The notes beneath the pieces are model-generated. The model was not told the DNA's origin, searched no databases, and saw nothing but the letters and a program-made list of their open reading frames with translations. 64,000 nt of DNA from contig JADJLL010000007.1 in the NCBI GenBank assembly GCA_016710095.1, forward strand, positions 1 through 64,000, in the 5' to 3' direction. How positions within the stretch are numbered: position 1 is the stretch's first letter; every line of letters starts with the position of its first letter. Made by a program: the position numbers and the translations under genes. Shown here piece by piece: positions 8,318 to 16,629 of this stretch. Source of the DNA: Candidatus Eiseniibacteriota bacterium. GTDB lineage: Bacteria; Eisenbacteria; RBG-16-71-46.

Positions 8318-9465
8318 GACCTGCCGCGCGTCCGCTCGAAGGCGTCACGGTCCTCGATCTTTCGCGCGTGCTCGCCGGGCCGCTCGCCACGATGCTGCTC
8401 GGCGACCTCGGCGCGACCGTGTGGAAGGTCGAGCGCCCGGGCGCCGGCGACGAGACGCGCGCGTGGGGGCCGCCGTTCGTCGGCGGCATGTCGGCGTATT
8501 ACCTGAGCGTCAACCGCAACAAGCGTTCGGCGGCGCTCGACTTTCGCGATCCCGCGCACCTCGCGGCCATTCGTCGGGCGGCGAGCGAGGCCGACGTCGT
8601 GGTCGAGAACTTCCTGCCCGGCGATCTCGAGCGCTACGGTCTCGACGCCGCGTCGCTGCGGCGCGAGCACCCCGATCTCGTCGTGTGCAGCGTGACGGGC
8701 TTCGGCCGGAGCGGGCCGTACGCCGCGCTGGCCGGCTACGATGCCGTCATGCAGGGCTTCACCGGACTGCAGAGCATCACCGGTGAGGCGGACGGCCCGC
8801 CGCTCAAGGTCGGCGTCGCGGTCGTGGACGTGCTCGCCGGGATGCACGCGGCGAGCGCGATCCTCGCGGCGCTCGTCGGGCGCTTCCGCGGACGCGGCGG
8901 CGCGCATCTCGACGTGTCGCTCTTCGAGTCCGGCGTGCATTCGCTCGTCAACGTCGCGCAGTCGGCGCTGAGCACGGGCGCGCCCGCGCATCGGCACGGC
9001 AGTGCGCACCCGACGATCGTGCCGTACCAGACGTTCGCGGCATCCGACGGCTCGTTCGTGCTCGCCGTCGGCAACGACGGCCAGTGGCAGCGGCTGTGCA
9101 CCGCGCTCGGCACGCCGCCTCCGGGAGGCGAAGCATGGCAGCGCAATCCCGATCGCGTGCTGCAGCGTGCCGACGTCGTGGCGTGGCTCGCCGCGATCTT
9201 CGCGTCGCGACCGCGCGCCGAATGGCTCGAGCGTCTCGCGGCGGCGCAGGTGCCCGCGGGTCCGGTGCGCGAGGTGCACGAGGTGATGCACGACCCGGCG
9301 CTGCGCGAGCGCCAGCTCGTGCGCGACGTGTCGCTGCCCGGTGGCACGTCGACGCCGCTCATGTCGCTGCCGTGGCGGATCGACGGCGAGCGGCCCGGCG
9401 TGATGCTGCCGCCGCCCGCGCTGGGCGAGGCGACCGAGGAGTTCCTGGCGCGGTTCGGGGCGTAG
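8314..9465 (+). CDS. CaiB/BaiF family (class III) CoA-transferase
   Basis: 383 residues from a TTG that overlaps the peptidase stop. The N-terminal motif LDLSRVLAGPLATMLLGDLG, the KVERPGAGD loop, the GFGRSGPYA region and the catalytic aspartate (Asp172 in VAVVDVLAG) are those of formyl-CoA transferase-like enzymes, which move CoA between carboxylates through a mixed anhydride. Typical members run 380-420 residues. Substrates vary widely (oxalate, carnitine, succinate, itaconate, mesaconate). The citrate synthase gene 100 bases on hints at organic-acid CoA metabolism, but this is inference. Alternative starts are absent because the frame has no nearby ATG or GTG. Confidence 0.87.
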   Translation: MRPAARPLEGVTVLDLSRVLAGPLATMLLGDLGATVWKVERPGAGDETRAWGPPFVGGMSAYYLSVNRNKRSAALDFRDPAHLAAIRRAASEADVVVENFLPGDLERYGLDAASLRREHPDLVVCSVTGFGRSGPYAALAGYDAVMQGFTGLQSITGEADGPPLKVGVAVVDVLAGMHAASAILAALVGRFRGRGGAHLDVSLFESGVHSLVNVAQSALSTGAPAHRHGSAHPTIVPYQTFAASDGSFVLAVGNDGQWQRLCTALGTPPPGGEAWQRNPDRVLQRADVVAWLAAIFASRPRAEWLERLAAAQVPAGPVREVHEVMHDPALRERQLVRDVSLPGGTSTPLMSLPWRIDGERPGVMLPPPALGEATEEFLARFGA

Positions 9466-9476
9466 TCCGCCCGTAA

Positions 9477-9504
9477 TTGCGGCGCTTCGCACCGTGTGCA
9501 ATCT
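9477..9504 (+). promoter_or_regulatory. Candidate promoter for citrate synthase
   Basis: TTGCGG (9477-9482), 16 bases, CAATCT (9499-9504). It sits 60 bases before the citrate synthase ATG, directly after the CoA-transferase stop. The match is moderate. Confidence 0.3.
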
Positions 9505-9563
9505 TGCGCGCGCCGCGTTCGCACACCCATCCGATCTCCTCCAATCCATCCTGGAGTGATTCC

Positions 9564-10703
9564 ATGTCCGCTACGCCCAGCACCGCGCGTGGACTGGACG
9601 GCGTCGTCGCCGCCCAGACCCGGCTCTCGCACGTGGACGGCCAGAACGGCGTCCTCATCATCGGCGGCTACGAACTCGAACAGATCGCCGGCAAGATCAC
9701 CTTCGAGCAGGCCGCGCACCTGCTGTGGACCGGCCGCATTCCCACGGCGGAAGAAGCCGCCGCGCTGACCGCCGAGATCGCCTCGCGGCGTTCGCTGCCC
9801 GCGGTCACGCTGCAGGTCGTGCGCGAAGCGGCCGCGAAGGGCGCACCGCCGATCGACGCGCTGCGTCTCGCGTGCGCGTCGCTGTCGCTCGACCTCGCCG
9901 ATCCGAACGCGATCACGCCCGCGGCCGATCTCGCCGCCGCGAAGATGCTGGTCGCGCGCTTTCCCACGGTCGTCGCCGCGCATGCGCGCTTCAAGGCCGG
10001 CCAGGAGCCGATCGCGCCGCGCGCCGACCTGTCGCTCGCCGCGAACTTCCTCTACATGCTGAGCGGGGAGGAGCCGGACCCGATCGTCGCGCGCGCGCTG
10101 GACACGTACTGGGTGACGGTGATCGATCACGGCATGAACGCGTCCACGTTCGCGGGCCGCGTGATCGCGAGCACGCGCTCGGACATGGTGAGCGCGCTCA
10201 CCGGCGCGATCGGCGCGATGAAGGGCCCGCTGCACGGTGGCGCGCCCGGCCCCGTGCTCGACATGCTGCTCGACATCAAGACGGCCGAGAACGCCGAGCC
10301 CTGGGTGCGCGCCGAGCTGGCCGCCGGGCGGCGGATCATGGGATTCGGTCACCGCGTGTACAAGGTGCGCGACCCGCGTGCGGCGGTGTTGGCCAGGGTC
10401 GCCGAGGAGATGGGTGGCGCGCGCATGCAGGACCGCGCGCTGTTCGACCTCGCGCGCACGGTCGAGAAGACCGCGCTGCGCGTGCTCGAAGAGGTGAAGC
10501 CCGGCCGCAACCTGCAGACGAACGTCGAGTTCTACACGGCGCTCGTGCTGCAGTCGCTGGGGCTGGCGCCGAACACGTTCGTGGCGCTGTTCGCGTGCGG
10601 ACGCGCGGCGGGGTGGGCGGCGCACGTGATCGAGCAGCATGCGCAGGACCACCTGATCCGCCCCCAGTCCGAGTACGTCGGCCCAAAGGGGCTCACCCTC
10701 TAG
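9564..10703 (+). CDS. gltA: Citrate synthase family protein
   Basis: A 379-residue enzyme with the family motifs in order: NASTFAGRVIAST, GPLHGGAP with catalytic His224, GFGHRVYKVRDPRA with His263, NVEFYTALVL, and the CoA-site segment GRAAGWAAHVIEQ. The usual catalytic Asp in NVDFY is Glu322 here, a variant I recall from several short bacterial citrate/methylcitrate synthases, so activity is still expected but 2-methylcitrate synthase is possible. The length fits the dimeric short type, not the allosteric hexameric type. ATG at 9564 follows CTGGAGTGATTCC. A strong hairpin terminator follows within 33 bases. Confidence 0.88.
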   Translation: MSATPSTARGLDGVVAAQTRLSHVDGQNGVLIIGGYELEQIAGKITFEQAAHLLWTGRIPTAEEAAALTAEIASRRSLPAVTLQVVREAAAKGAPPIDALRLACASLSLDLADPNAITPAADLAAAKMLVARFPTVVAAHARFKAGQEPIAPRADLSLAANFLYMLSGEEPDPIVARALDTYWVTVIDHGMNASTFAGRVIASTRSDMVSALTGAIGAMKGPLHGGAPGPVLDMLLDIKTAENAEPWVRAELAAGRRIMGFGHRVYKVRDPRAAVLARVAEEMGGARMQDRALFDLARTVEKTALRVLEEVKPGRNLQTNVEFYTALVLQSLGLAPNTFVALFACGRAAGWAAHVIEQHAQDHLIRPQSEYVGPKGLTL

Positions 10704-10843
10704 GTGGTGCTCGGAAGATTTGGGGTGGGGTGTTTCCGGGGTCCCCGAGCGGGGACCCCGGCCTCATTTTGGGGCGAAAGCCTGGCGCGGGAGGGGCCGA
10801 GCGGGGCCTCCGGAGCCCTCTCACCATTCTTCCGAGCACAACC
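10703..10843. repeat. 141-bp element bounded by 18-bp imperfect inverted repeats
   Basis: The arm at 10703-10720 is complementary to 10826-10843 at 16 of 18 positions, including a perfect 12-bp core (10707-10718 with 10828-10839). Inside lie two hairpins that share the loop sequence CCGAGCGGGG: a strong one at 10736-10761 and a weaker one at about 10790-10811. It starts on the last base of the citrate synthase stop codon. It could be a small mobile repeat (MITE-like), a structured RNA tail or a double terminator. No coding frame is present. Confidence 0.5.
10736..10761 (+). terminator. Rho-independent-like terminator of citrate synthase
   Basis: CCGGGGTCCCC (10736-10746), loop GAGC, GGGGACCCCGG (10751-10761), an 11-bp perfect stem followed by CCTCATTTTG. 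Confidence 0.65.
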
Positions 10844-11102
10844 CGGTGTCCCGACAAGGACAAGTCGGTCCGCTTTGCTGTGCGGTCCGGGCCAGTCGCG
10901 GAACGCCCGCACCTCACGTCCCGCCCGAGAAGATTCCCCCGCCTCGTTGTCCGCCAGTCGTTTAGGATTCCCGCCCGCTCGCGCTCGCCGGCTGGTCCCG
11001 CACTTGCCCTGCAGTCGGGTGATCCCGGGGTGAAGGGCAGTCGCCATCCGCCGCCCCGGCCGCACTCGCAGTACCGGGACATCCATTTCGAGGGGACAAG
11101 TC
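10844..11102. other. Leader region of the di-heme peroxidase gene
   Basis: About 260 bases with no credible gene. A short CCGAC/GTCGG hairpin lies near 10851-10870. The downstream ATG has the ribosome site AGGGGAC about seven bases before it. No confident promoter was found. Confidence 0.35.
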
Positions 11103-13100
11103 ATGCGAGCTTCTTGGGCCGTTCGCAGCCTCCGCCTGCTCATCGTGCTTCTGCCGGTGACCGCAGCCATCGCGCAGATCGGGCCGCCGCCTCCGCCGCC
11201 GCTCACGCCGCTGGTCGCGCCGCCGACCCCTCCGGGCAACGCGATCACCACGGCGAAGGCCAACCTCGGCAAGGCGCTCTTCTGGGACGAGCAGCTCTCG
11301 TCCTCGCGGACGGTCGCGTGCGGCAGCTGCCACATGGCGGAAGCCGGCGGTCTCGACCCGCGCTCGGTCGCCAACTCGGCCACTGCGGTCTCGCCGGGCC
11401 TCGACGCGCTCTACGGCACGCCCGACGATGTCACCGCCTCGCCCGGCGTGCCGCTCGCGGACGCCGCGGGCAACTACCAGTGGTCCACCGCCTACGGCCT
11501 CCAGCCGCAGGTCACCGCGCGCCGCACGCAGTCGCACATCAACGCCGGCTACGCGCCCGACCTGTTCTGGGACGGCCGCGCGCACTCCGCGTTCCTCGAT
11601 CCGATCACGGGCGACACGCTGCTGCGCCTGAACGCCGCGCTCGAGAGCCAGGCGGCGGGCCCGCCGACCTCGAGCGTCGAGATGGGACACATCGGCCGCG
11701 ACTGGAACGACGTCGCCGCGCGCGTCGCCTCGTGCACGCCGCTCGCCCAGTCGCCGCTCGTGCCCACGGCCCTCGCCGCGTGGATCAACGGCCGCTCGTA
11801 TCCGCAGCTCTTCACCGAAGCGTTCGGCTCGCCGGCCGTGACGCCCGCGCGCATCTGCATGGCGATCGCCACCTACGAGCGCACGCTGTGGTCGGGGCAG
11901 GCGCCGATCGACTCGGTCGCGGCGGGCACCGCGGTGCTGCGTCCGGACGAAGCGGCGGGTCGCCAGTTGTTCGTCGGGCTCGGTTGCGCCGGCTGCCACG
12001 CGGGCAACCAGTTCACGGACAACATCTATCACTACATCGGCGTGCGTCCCGCCGCCGAGGACTCGGGACGCTTCCTGATCGTGCGCAATCCCGGGCTCAT
12101 CGGCTCGTTCAAGACGCCGAGCCTGCGCAACGTCGGGCTGCGTACGGCGTTCATGCACCACGGCCAGTTCCACTCGCTGCGCGACGTCGTCGAGTTCTAC
12201 AACCGCGGCGGCGACTTCAACGCGCCCAACAAGGCGCCCGGCATCGTGCCGCGCGGACTGACCGAACTGCAGAAGACCCAGCTCATCGCGTTCCTCGACC
12301 GTCCGCTCACCGACCCGCGCGTGGCCGCGAGCGACGAGCCGTTCGACCGTCCGTCGCTCTACAGCGAGACGATGCTCGTGCCCAGGGTGATCGGCGGCGG
12401 TTCGTTCGGCAGCGGCGGCGCGATCCCGCAGCCGGTCGCGGTCGAGCCGCCCATGACGGGCAACCCCGACTTCACGGTCGGCGTGTACGGCGCGCTCGGT
12501 GGGGCGGCCGCGACGCTGGTGATCGACGCGGTCGAGCCGCCGGTCGGCGCGGGCATCCCCGCGTCGGGCTCGCTCGCGCGGCTCACGACGACGCTCGCCG
12601 GCAGTGGCGCGGGCAGCGGCTTCGGCTCGGTGTCGTTCGCGATCCCGAACAACCCGGCGCTTCAGGGCCAGGTCGTCTACGGCCGCTGGTACGTCTCGGA
12701 CGCCGGCGCGCCCGGTGGCGTGGCCGCGTCGGCCGCGTTCCAGATGAAACTCTTCGGTCCCGGCGCCGCGGGCGCGCTCGCGGTGGACGACGGCGGTTTC
12801 TCCTCGCCCCACGTGACGGGCGCGAAGCTCTTCGCGAGCATGCCGAACCCGTTCCGCAACGTGGCGTCCACGCAGATCCGCTACGAGCTGTACCTGCCGA
12901 CGACCGTGAAGCTCGTGCTCTACGACGCGTCGGGCCGCGTGGTCCGCAAGCTCGTGGACGCGCCGCTGCAGATGGCGGGCTCGTACTCGGTCGCGTGGGA
13001 CGGACGTGACGAGCGCGGCAACACGGCGCCCGAGGGCATCTACTTCTACCGGCTCGACGCCGGTGGCGTGTCGAAGACGAACCGCGTCGTGAAGCTGTAG
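11103..13100 (+). CDS. Secreted di-heme cytochrome c peroxidase/MauG-like protein with FlgD-like C-terminal domain
   Basis: A 665-residue exported protein: a signal peptide (residues 1-24, ending AAIAQ), a Pro-rich linker, then a di-heme peroxidase module with two covalent haem sites, CGSCH (73-77) and CAGCH (295-299). The family reduces peroxide or modifies substrates in the periplasm or outside the cell. After the haem module (about residue 410) comes a beta-rich region, then at ~565-665 an FlgD-type Ig fold with VKLVLYDASGRVVRKL and VAWDGRDERGN...EGIYFYRL. That tail is shared with three other secreted proteins here and is typical of FCB-type sorting or anchoring domains. Followed by a good terminator hairpin. 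Confidence 0.87.
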   Translation: MRASWAVRSLRLLIVLLPVTAAIAQIGPPPPPPLTPLVAPPTPPGNAITTAKANLGKALFWDEQLSSSRTVACGSCHMAEAGGLDPRSVANSATAVSPGLDALYGTPDDVTASPGVPLADAAGNYQWSTAYGLQPQVTARRTQSHINAGYAPDLFWDGRAHSAFLDPITGDTLLRLNAALESQAAGPPTSSVEMGHIGRDWNDVAARVASCTPLAQSPLVPTALAAWINGRSYPQLFTEAFGSPAVTPARICMAIATYERTLWSGQAPIDSVAAGTAVLRPDEAAGRQLFVGLGCAGCHAGNQFTDNIYHYIGVRPAAEDSGRFLIVRNPGLIGSFKTPSLRNVGLRTAFMHHGQFHSLRDVVEFYNRGGDFNAPNKAPGIVPRGLTELQKTQLIAFLDRPLTDPRVAASDEPFDRPSLYSETMLVPRVIGGGSFGSGGAIPQPVAVEPPMTGNPDFTVGVYGALGGAAATLVIDAVEPPVGAGIPASGSLARLTTTLAGSGAGSGFGSVSFAIPNNPALQGQVVYGRWYVSDAGAPGGVAASAAFQMKLFGPGAAGALAVDDGGFSSPHVTGAKLFASMPNPFRNVASTQIRYELYLPTTVKLVLYDASGRVVRKLVDAPLQMAGSYSVAWDGRDERGNTAPEGIYFYRLDAGGVSKTNRVVKL

Positions 13101-13116
13101 ACGCGGGGGAAGTCGT

Positions 13117-13152
13117 CGGGCCGCGCGGCGCAACAGCGAGCCGCGCGGCCCG
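13117..13152 (+). terminator. Terminator hairpin after the peroxidase gene
   Basis: CGGGCCGCGCGGC (13117-13129) pairs perfectly with GCCGCGCGGCCCG (13140-13152) around a ten-base loop. TCGCGTTTGG follows. Confidence 0.6.
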
Positions 13153-13158
13153 TCGCGT

Positions 13159-13187
13159 TTGGTCACACCGGCGCGCTGTGACAGACT
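13159..13187 (+). promoter_or_regulatory. Candidate promoter of the alpha/beta hydrolase gene
   Basis: TTGGTC (13159-13164), 17 bases, CAGACT (13182-13187), then nine bases to the ATG at 13197 with no ribosome site. This again suggests a near-leaderless message. Confidence 0.4.
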
Positions 13188-13196
13188 CCCGCCCCC

Positions 13197-14084
13197 ATGA
13201 AGAACTTCTTCGTACTCGCGCTCAGCGCGCTCGTCCTGTTCGCCGCGGGCACCGCGTGGCTGCTGCTCTACCCGGCGGTGCCGCGCGACCTCGCGGGCGC
13301 GCCGGACTTCGACCGGCAGGCGCGCCACGTGCGCATCGCGGTCGGCGAGTCCGACTCGCTCGACGCGTACGTGCTTCGCGGCACGCGCCCGGGCGTGATC
13401 GTGCTCTTCCACGGCTACGCGCGCGATCACTCGCGCGTCTGGCGCTACGCGCAGTTCCTGCGCCGCGACGGCTGGACGATCGTCGCGCCGGACTTCCGTT
13501 CGTCGCGCGAGAAGAACCGCAAGCCGACGACGCTCGGCTGGTACGAACTGCAGGACGGCGAGGCGGTGCTCGCGTGGCTCGCGAAGCATCCGCAACTCGC
13601 GGGCGAGCCGATCGGCATCCTCGGGGAGTCGCTCGGCGCTTCGGTGGCGATCGCGCTCGCGAGCGCGCACTCCGAAGTGCGCGTGGTGGTCGCGGACTGC
13701 CCGTTCGCGACGGGCAAGCTCGCGATCGAGGACGGCTGCGTGTGCGAGGGCCATGTGCCGGCCGTGCCGTTCGCGGCGATCTCGCGCCTGCTCGGCCGCG
13801 TGGCGACGGGACACGATCCCGGCGCGCTCGACGTGGTCGCGGCAGTGCGGCGTTACGGCGACCGGCCGCTGTTCCTCATCCAGGCGGGCGTCGAGGATCG
13901 CTTCCGCGTGCCGCAGACGCTGCTGCTCGAGCACGCGGCGGGCGCGCAGACGGAAGCGTGGCGCGTGGCCGATGCGGGACACAACGAGGCGTGGATCAAG
14001 CATCGCCGCGAGTACGAGACGCGGGTGCGCAGTTTCTTCCGGGAGTTCCTGCACGGGCCGCGGTTCGCGGCCATGGAGCGCTGA
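13197..14084 (+). CDS. Membrane-anchored alpha/beta hydrolase
   Basis: 295 residues with an N-terminal hydrophobic anchor or signal (FFVLALSALVLFAAGTAWLL). The body has the serine hydrolase signs: an oxyanion-region FHGYARDHS, the nucleophile elbow GESLGAS, an acid in a QAGVEDRF-like strand, and a final histidine in ADAGHNEAW. It belongs to the BAAT/S9-like or esterase part of the fold; the substrate is unknown. It ends one base before the next gene's ATG, so the two are probably co-transcribed. Confidence 0.75.
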   Translation: MKNFFVLALSALVLFAAGTAWLLLYPAVPRDLAGAPDFDRQARHVRIAVGESDSLDAYVLRGTRPGVIVLFHGYARDHSRVWRYAQFLRRDGWTIVAPDFRSSREKNRKPTTLGWYELQDGEAVLAWLAKHPQLAGEPIGILGESLGASVAIALASAHSEVRVVVADCPFATGKLAIEDGCVCEGHVPAVPFAAISRLLGRVATGHDPGALDVVAAVRRYGDRPLFLIQAGVEDRFRVPQTLLLEHAAGAQTEAWRVADAGHNEAWIKHRREYETRVRSFFREFLHGPRFAAMER

Positions 14085-14085
14085 A

Positions 14086-14886
14086 ATGGCGACGACGATC
14101 CGATTGGGCACGCAGGGCTGGTCGTACGACGACTGGAAGGGCGTGTTCTATCCGCCCGGCGCGAAGCAGGAAGACCGGCTCCCGTTCTACTCGAGCGTGT
14201 TCGACACGGTCGAGCTCGACACGACGTTTTATCACGCGCCGCGCCCGACGATCGCGCGCTCGTGGGCGCGCCACACGCCGGACGAGTTCAAGTTCGCCGC
14301 GAAGGTGCCGCGCGCGCTCACGCACGACGCGCACCTGCGCGGCGTGGGGGAGCAGCTCGAGTTGTTCGTGCGCGCGATGGATCCGCTGGGCGACAAGCTC
14401 GGGCCCCTGCTGGTGCAGATGCCGGCGGAGTTCACGCGCGATGATTCGGCGCTTCGCGATCTCGACACGTTCCTGGGCGGTGCGCCCAAGTCGGCGCGGC
14501 TCGCGATCGAGTTCCGGCATGCGTCGTGGCACGACGAGGCGGTGTACGAAGTGCTGCGCCGTCACAACGCGGCGGTCGCGTGGACGGAATGGCGGGAGCT
14601 TCCGCGCCTCGATGCGATCACGGCGGACTTCCTCTACCTGCGCTGGCTCGGCGACCGTCGCGAGATCGCGAAGTACGACCGCGTGCAGATCGACCGCTCG
14701 GACTCGTTCGTGTCGTGGCATGCGGCGCTGAGCGGGGTGCTCGGGCAGGTGCGCGAGGTCTACGGGTACTTCAACAACCACTGGGCGGGGCATTCGCCGG
14801 AGAGTGCGAACGAGATGAAGCGTCGGTTGGGGTTGCCGTTCGTGGAGCCCAAGGATGCTTGGCCGCAGGGGGAGTTGTTTTCGTAG
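14086..14886 (+). CDS. DUF72 family protein (YecE-like TIM barrel)
   Basis: 266 residues starting ATTIRLGTQGWSYDDWKG, the family signature (GtsGwsY-W-g-fYP). Conserved segments VELDTTFYHAP, FKFAAKVPR, LAIEFRHASW and the closing YGYFNNHWAGHSPES all match DUF72/YecE proteins. This TIM-barrel family has no settled biochemical role; its conserved pocket suggests phosphate or sugar-phosphate binding. The gene is translationally adjacent to the alpha/beta hydrolase. Confidence 0.88.
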   Translation: MATTIRLGTQGWSYDDWKGVFYPPGAKQEDRLPFYSSVFDTVELDTTFYHAPRPTIARSWARHTPDEFKFAAKVPRALTHDAHLRGVGEQLELFVRAMDPLGDKLGPLLVQMPAEFTRDDSALRDLDTFLGGAPKSARLAIEFRHASWHDEAVYEVLRRHNAAVAWTEWRELPRLDAITADFLYLRWLGDRREIAKYDRVQIDRSDSFVSWHAALSGVLGQVREVYGYFNNHWAGHSPESANEMKRRLGLPFVEPKDAWPQGELFS

Positions 14887-15267
14887 CGTTCGCTCTTCTC
14901 CTGCGTCGCGGAGTGAGGCGGGCACCGATCTTCTTGCGCGGTGGGAGGCGGGCACCGGCCTGGGGACGCCCCCCTCCGGCCTCCCACGCCCCCGCCTCGC
15001 TCGTCGGCCGCCGCCCGCTCCCTCCACGACTCCCCCAAATCGCCGCCCGCCTCACTCTCCAGCTCGACCGAGATGGGAGAGAGCGCGTGCCGTTCGCGCA
15101 TGCCGGCCCCGACGAAGTTCCCGTAAGAAAACCCTTCAGGTATCCCGGGGGCGCGGCCGATAAGGACCCTGCCCGCAGGCATGTCGGGTATGGAAGCCCA
15201 CGGACGGCCCCCTCGCCGGAAGTGGACACGTCGGTGTCGCACTGTGTCCCAACGTTACGAGGGGTTG
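14887..15267. other. 381-bp intergenic region with GC-rich hairpin
   Basis: Holds two copies of GAGGCGGGCACCG (about 14914 and 14945). There is also a hairpin in which GTGGGAGGC (14941-14949) pairs with GCCTCCCAC (14979-14987), a plausible terminator for the DUF72 gene. The rest has no good open frame. The sequence just before 15268 has GAGGGGT as a ribosome site for the ATPase. No known riboswitch fold was recognised. Confidence 0.45.
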
Positions 15268-16524
15268 ATGAGCGATCACGCCATCCTTTCCGTCCGCGGC
15301 CAGCAGCCGCAGTCGCTGCGCCATCGCGTCGACGAACTTCTCACTCCGTCCGCGCCCATCTCGCGCCGCGACCTCTTCGCGGGACGGCAGAAGCAGATCG
15401 AGTCGTTCCTCCACGCGTTCGAACAGCCCGGACAGACACTCGTCGTCTTCGGTGAGCCGAGCGTCGGCAAGTCGAGCCTGCTCGCCATGGCGCCGGAGTT
15501 CGTCGACGCGCCGCTCACCATCGTGCGCGTGAACGCCGAAGGCGGCGACACGTTCCCGATGCTCTGGCGCAAGGTCGCCGACCAGGTCCGCACCTCCGTG
15601 CTCCGCTCCGAACGCGGTCTGTCCGGTTCGCCGTTCGGCAGCCGCACGCTCACCGACGCGGGCATCCTGCCGGGCGCCAACGTGAGCGTCGCGCAGGCCG
15701 TCACGCTCGTCCGCGGCATGGCCGAGTCGCAGCACGTGCTCATCGCGTTCGATTCGTTCGAACGCGCCGACGTCGAGTCGCGCACCTGGATGGCGCGGGT
15801 CGTCACCCAGATCGCGGCCGCCGCGCCGCGCGCCACGATCGTGATCGCGGGCACCGCCGCCAGCGCCGGTGAACTCGTGCCGTCCATGGAGGGCGTCATG
15901 CCGCTGCACCTGACCCGGATGTCGAACGAAGAGTGCATCGAAACCGTCCTGCGTGGCCTGCGCGTCACCGGGCTGTCCGCCGACGACTCCGTCGTCGAGC
16001 GCATCGCGACGCTGTCCTGCGGCCTCGCCGGCGCCACGAACGAGCTCACGCGCCGCACCGCCGCCGCGGCGATCGCCGAAGGCGTCACGCACCTCACGAG
16101 CGCGCACCTCACGAGCGGCGTGCACGAGGCGCTCGAGACCGCCGACGCGTCGGTCGTTCACGCGTACGAGCAGTCCATCATCCGCGCCCGCCGCGGCATC
16201 TATCCCGAGATCCTGCTCGCGTGCGCGCTGTCTCCGCGTGACGCGCAGGGCACGTTCTCGGTGGCCGACGTGCGCGACACGCTGCAGCGCATCGTGAACC
16301 GCGAAGTCCGCGGGCTCACGAACCAGATCGCGGCGCTCACCGAAGAAGGTCGCGGTGCGGTGCTCGCGAAGGAAGGCGCGGCGAAGCTGGCGCGCTACCA
16401 CTTCGTCGAGCCCATGATCGAGCCGTACATCCTGCTGCGTGGGCTGGAGCCGGGCTGGGCGACGAGCAAGTCGCCGGTGTGGCTGCCGGCCTCGGATGTC
16501 ACGGAGACTCCGAAGGCGGCATGA
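15268..16524 (+). CDS. AAA/ORC-type ATPase, stand-alone
   Basis: A 418-residue cytoplasmic P-loop protein. A Walker A GEPSVGKSS lies near residue 69, a Walker B-like VLIAFDSFE near 160, and a sensor-like VIAGTAAS near 192. A helical lid and a winged-helix-like C-terminal half follow. This layout resembles ORC/Cdc6-like and TniB-like AAA_16 ATPases, which load or regulate DNA-bound partners or act in STAND-like signalling. There is no transposase, helicase or defence gene beside it, so the partner is unknown. The ATG at 15268 was preferred to one at 15181 because GAGGGGT precedes it and the upstream codons look non-coding. Confidence 0.65.
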   Translation: MSDHAILSVRGQQPQSLRHRVDELLTPSAPISRRDLFAGRQKQIESFLHAFEQPGQTLVVFGEPSVGKSSLLAMAPEFVDAPLTIVRVNAEGGDTFPMLWRKVADQVRTSVLRSERGLSGSPFGSRTLTDAGILPGANVSVAQAVTLVRGMAESQHVLIAFDSFERADVESRTWMARVVTQIAAAAPRATIVIAGTAASAGELVPSMEGVMPLHLTRMSNEECIETVLRGLRVTGLSADDSVVERIATLSCGLAGATNELTRRTAAAAIAEGVTHLTSAHLTSGVHEALETADASVVHAYEQSIIRARRGIYPEILLACALSPRDAQGTFSVADVRDTLQRIVNREVRGLTNQIAALTEEGRGAVLAKEGAAKLARYHFVEPMIEPYILLRGLEPGWATSKSPVWLPASDVTETPKAA

Positions 16525-16552
16525 GGCAAGACGGCCCAGGGACGGGTCGCAC

Positions 16553-16584
16553 GAAGCCCCCGCGAGGTGACTCGCGGGGGCTTC
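16553..16584. terminator. Bidirectional terminator between the ATPase and BMC genes
   Basis: GAAGCCCCCGCGAG (16553-16566), loop GTGA, CTCGCGGGGGCTTC (16571-16584): a perfect 14-bp stem followed by ACTTTGCC. It separates convergent genes. Confidence 0.75.
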
Positions 16585-16629
16585 ACTTTGCCTGCTGGGC
16601 GCGGTCGCCGCGGAAGCGGCGGGGAAGCG

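Noticed and set aside
14887..15267. Possible riboswitch upstream of the AAA ATPase
   Set aside because: The conserved cores of cyclic-di-GMP, cobalamin, TPP and similar classes were not found; only GC hairpins are present.
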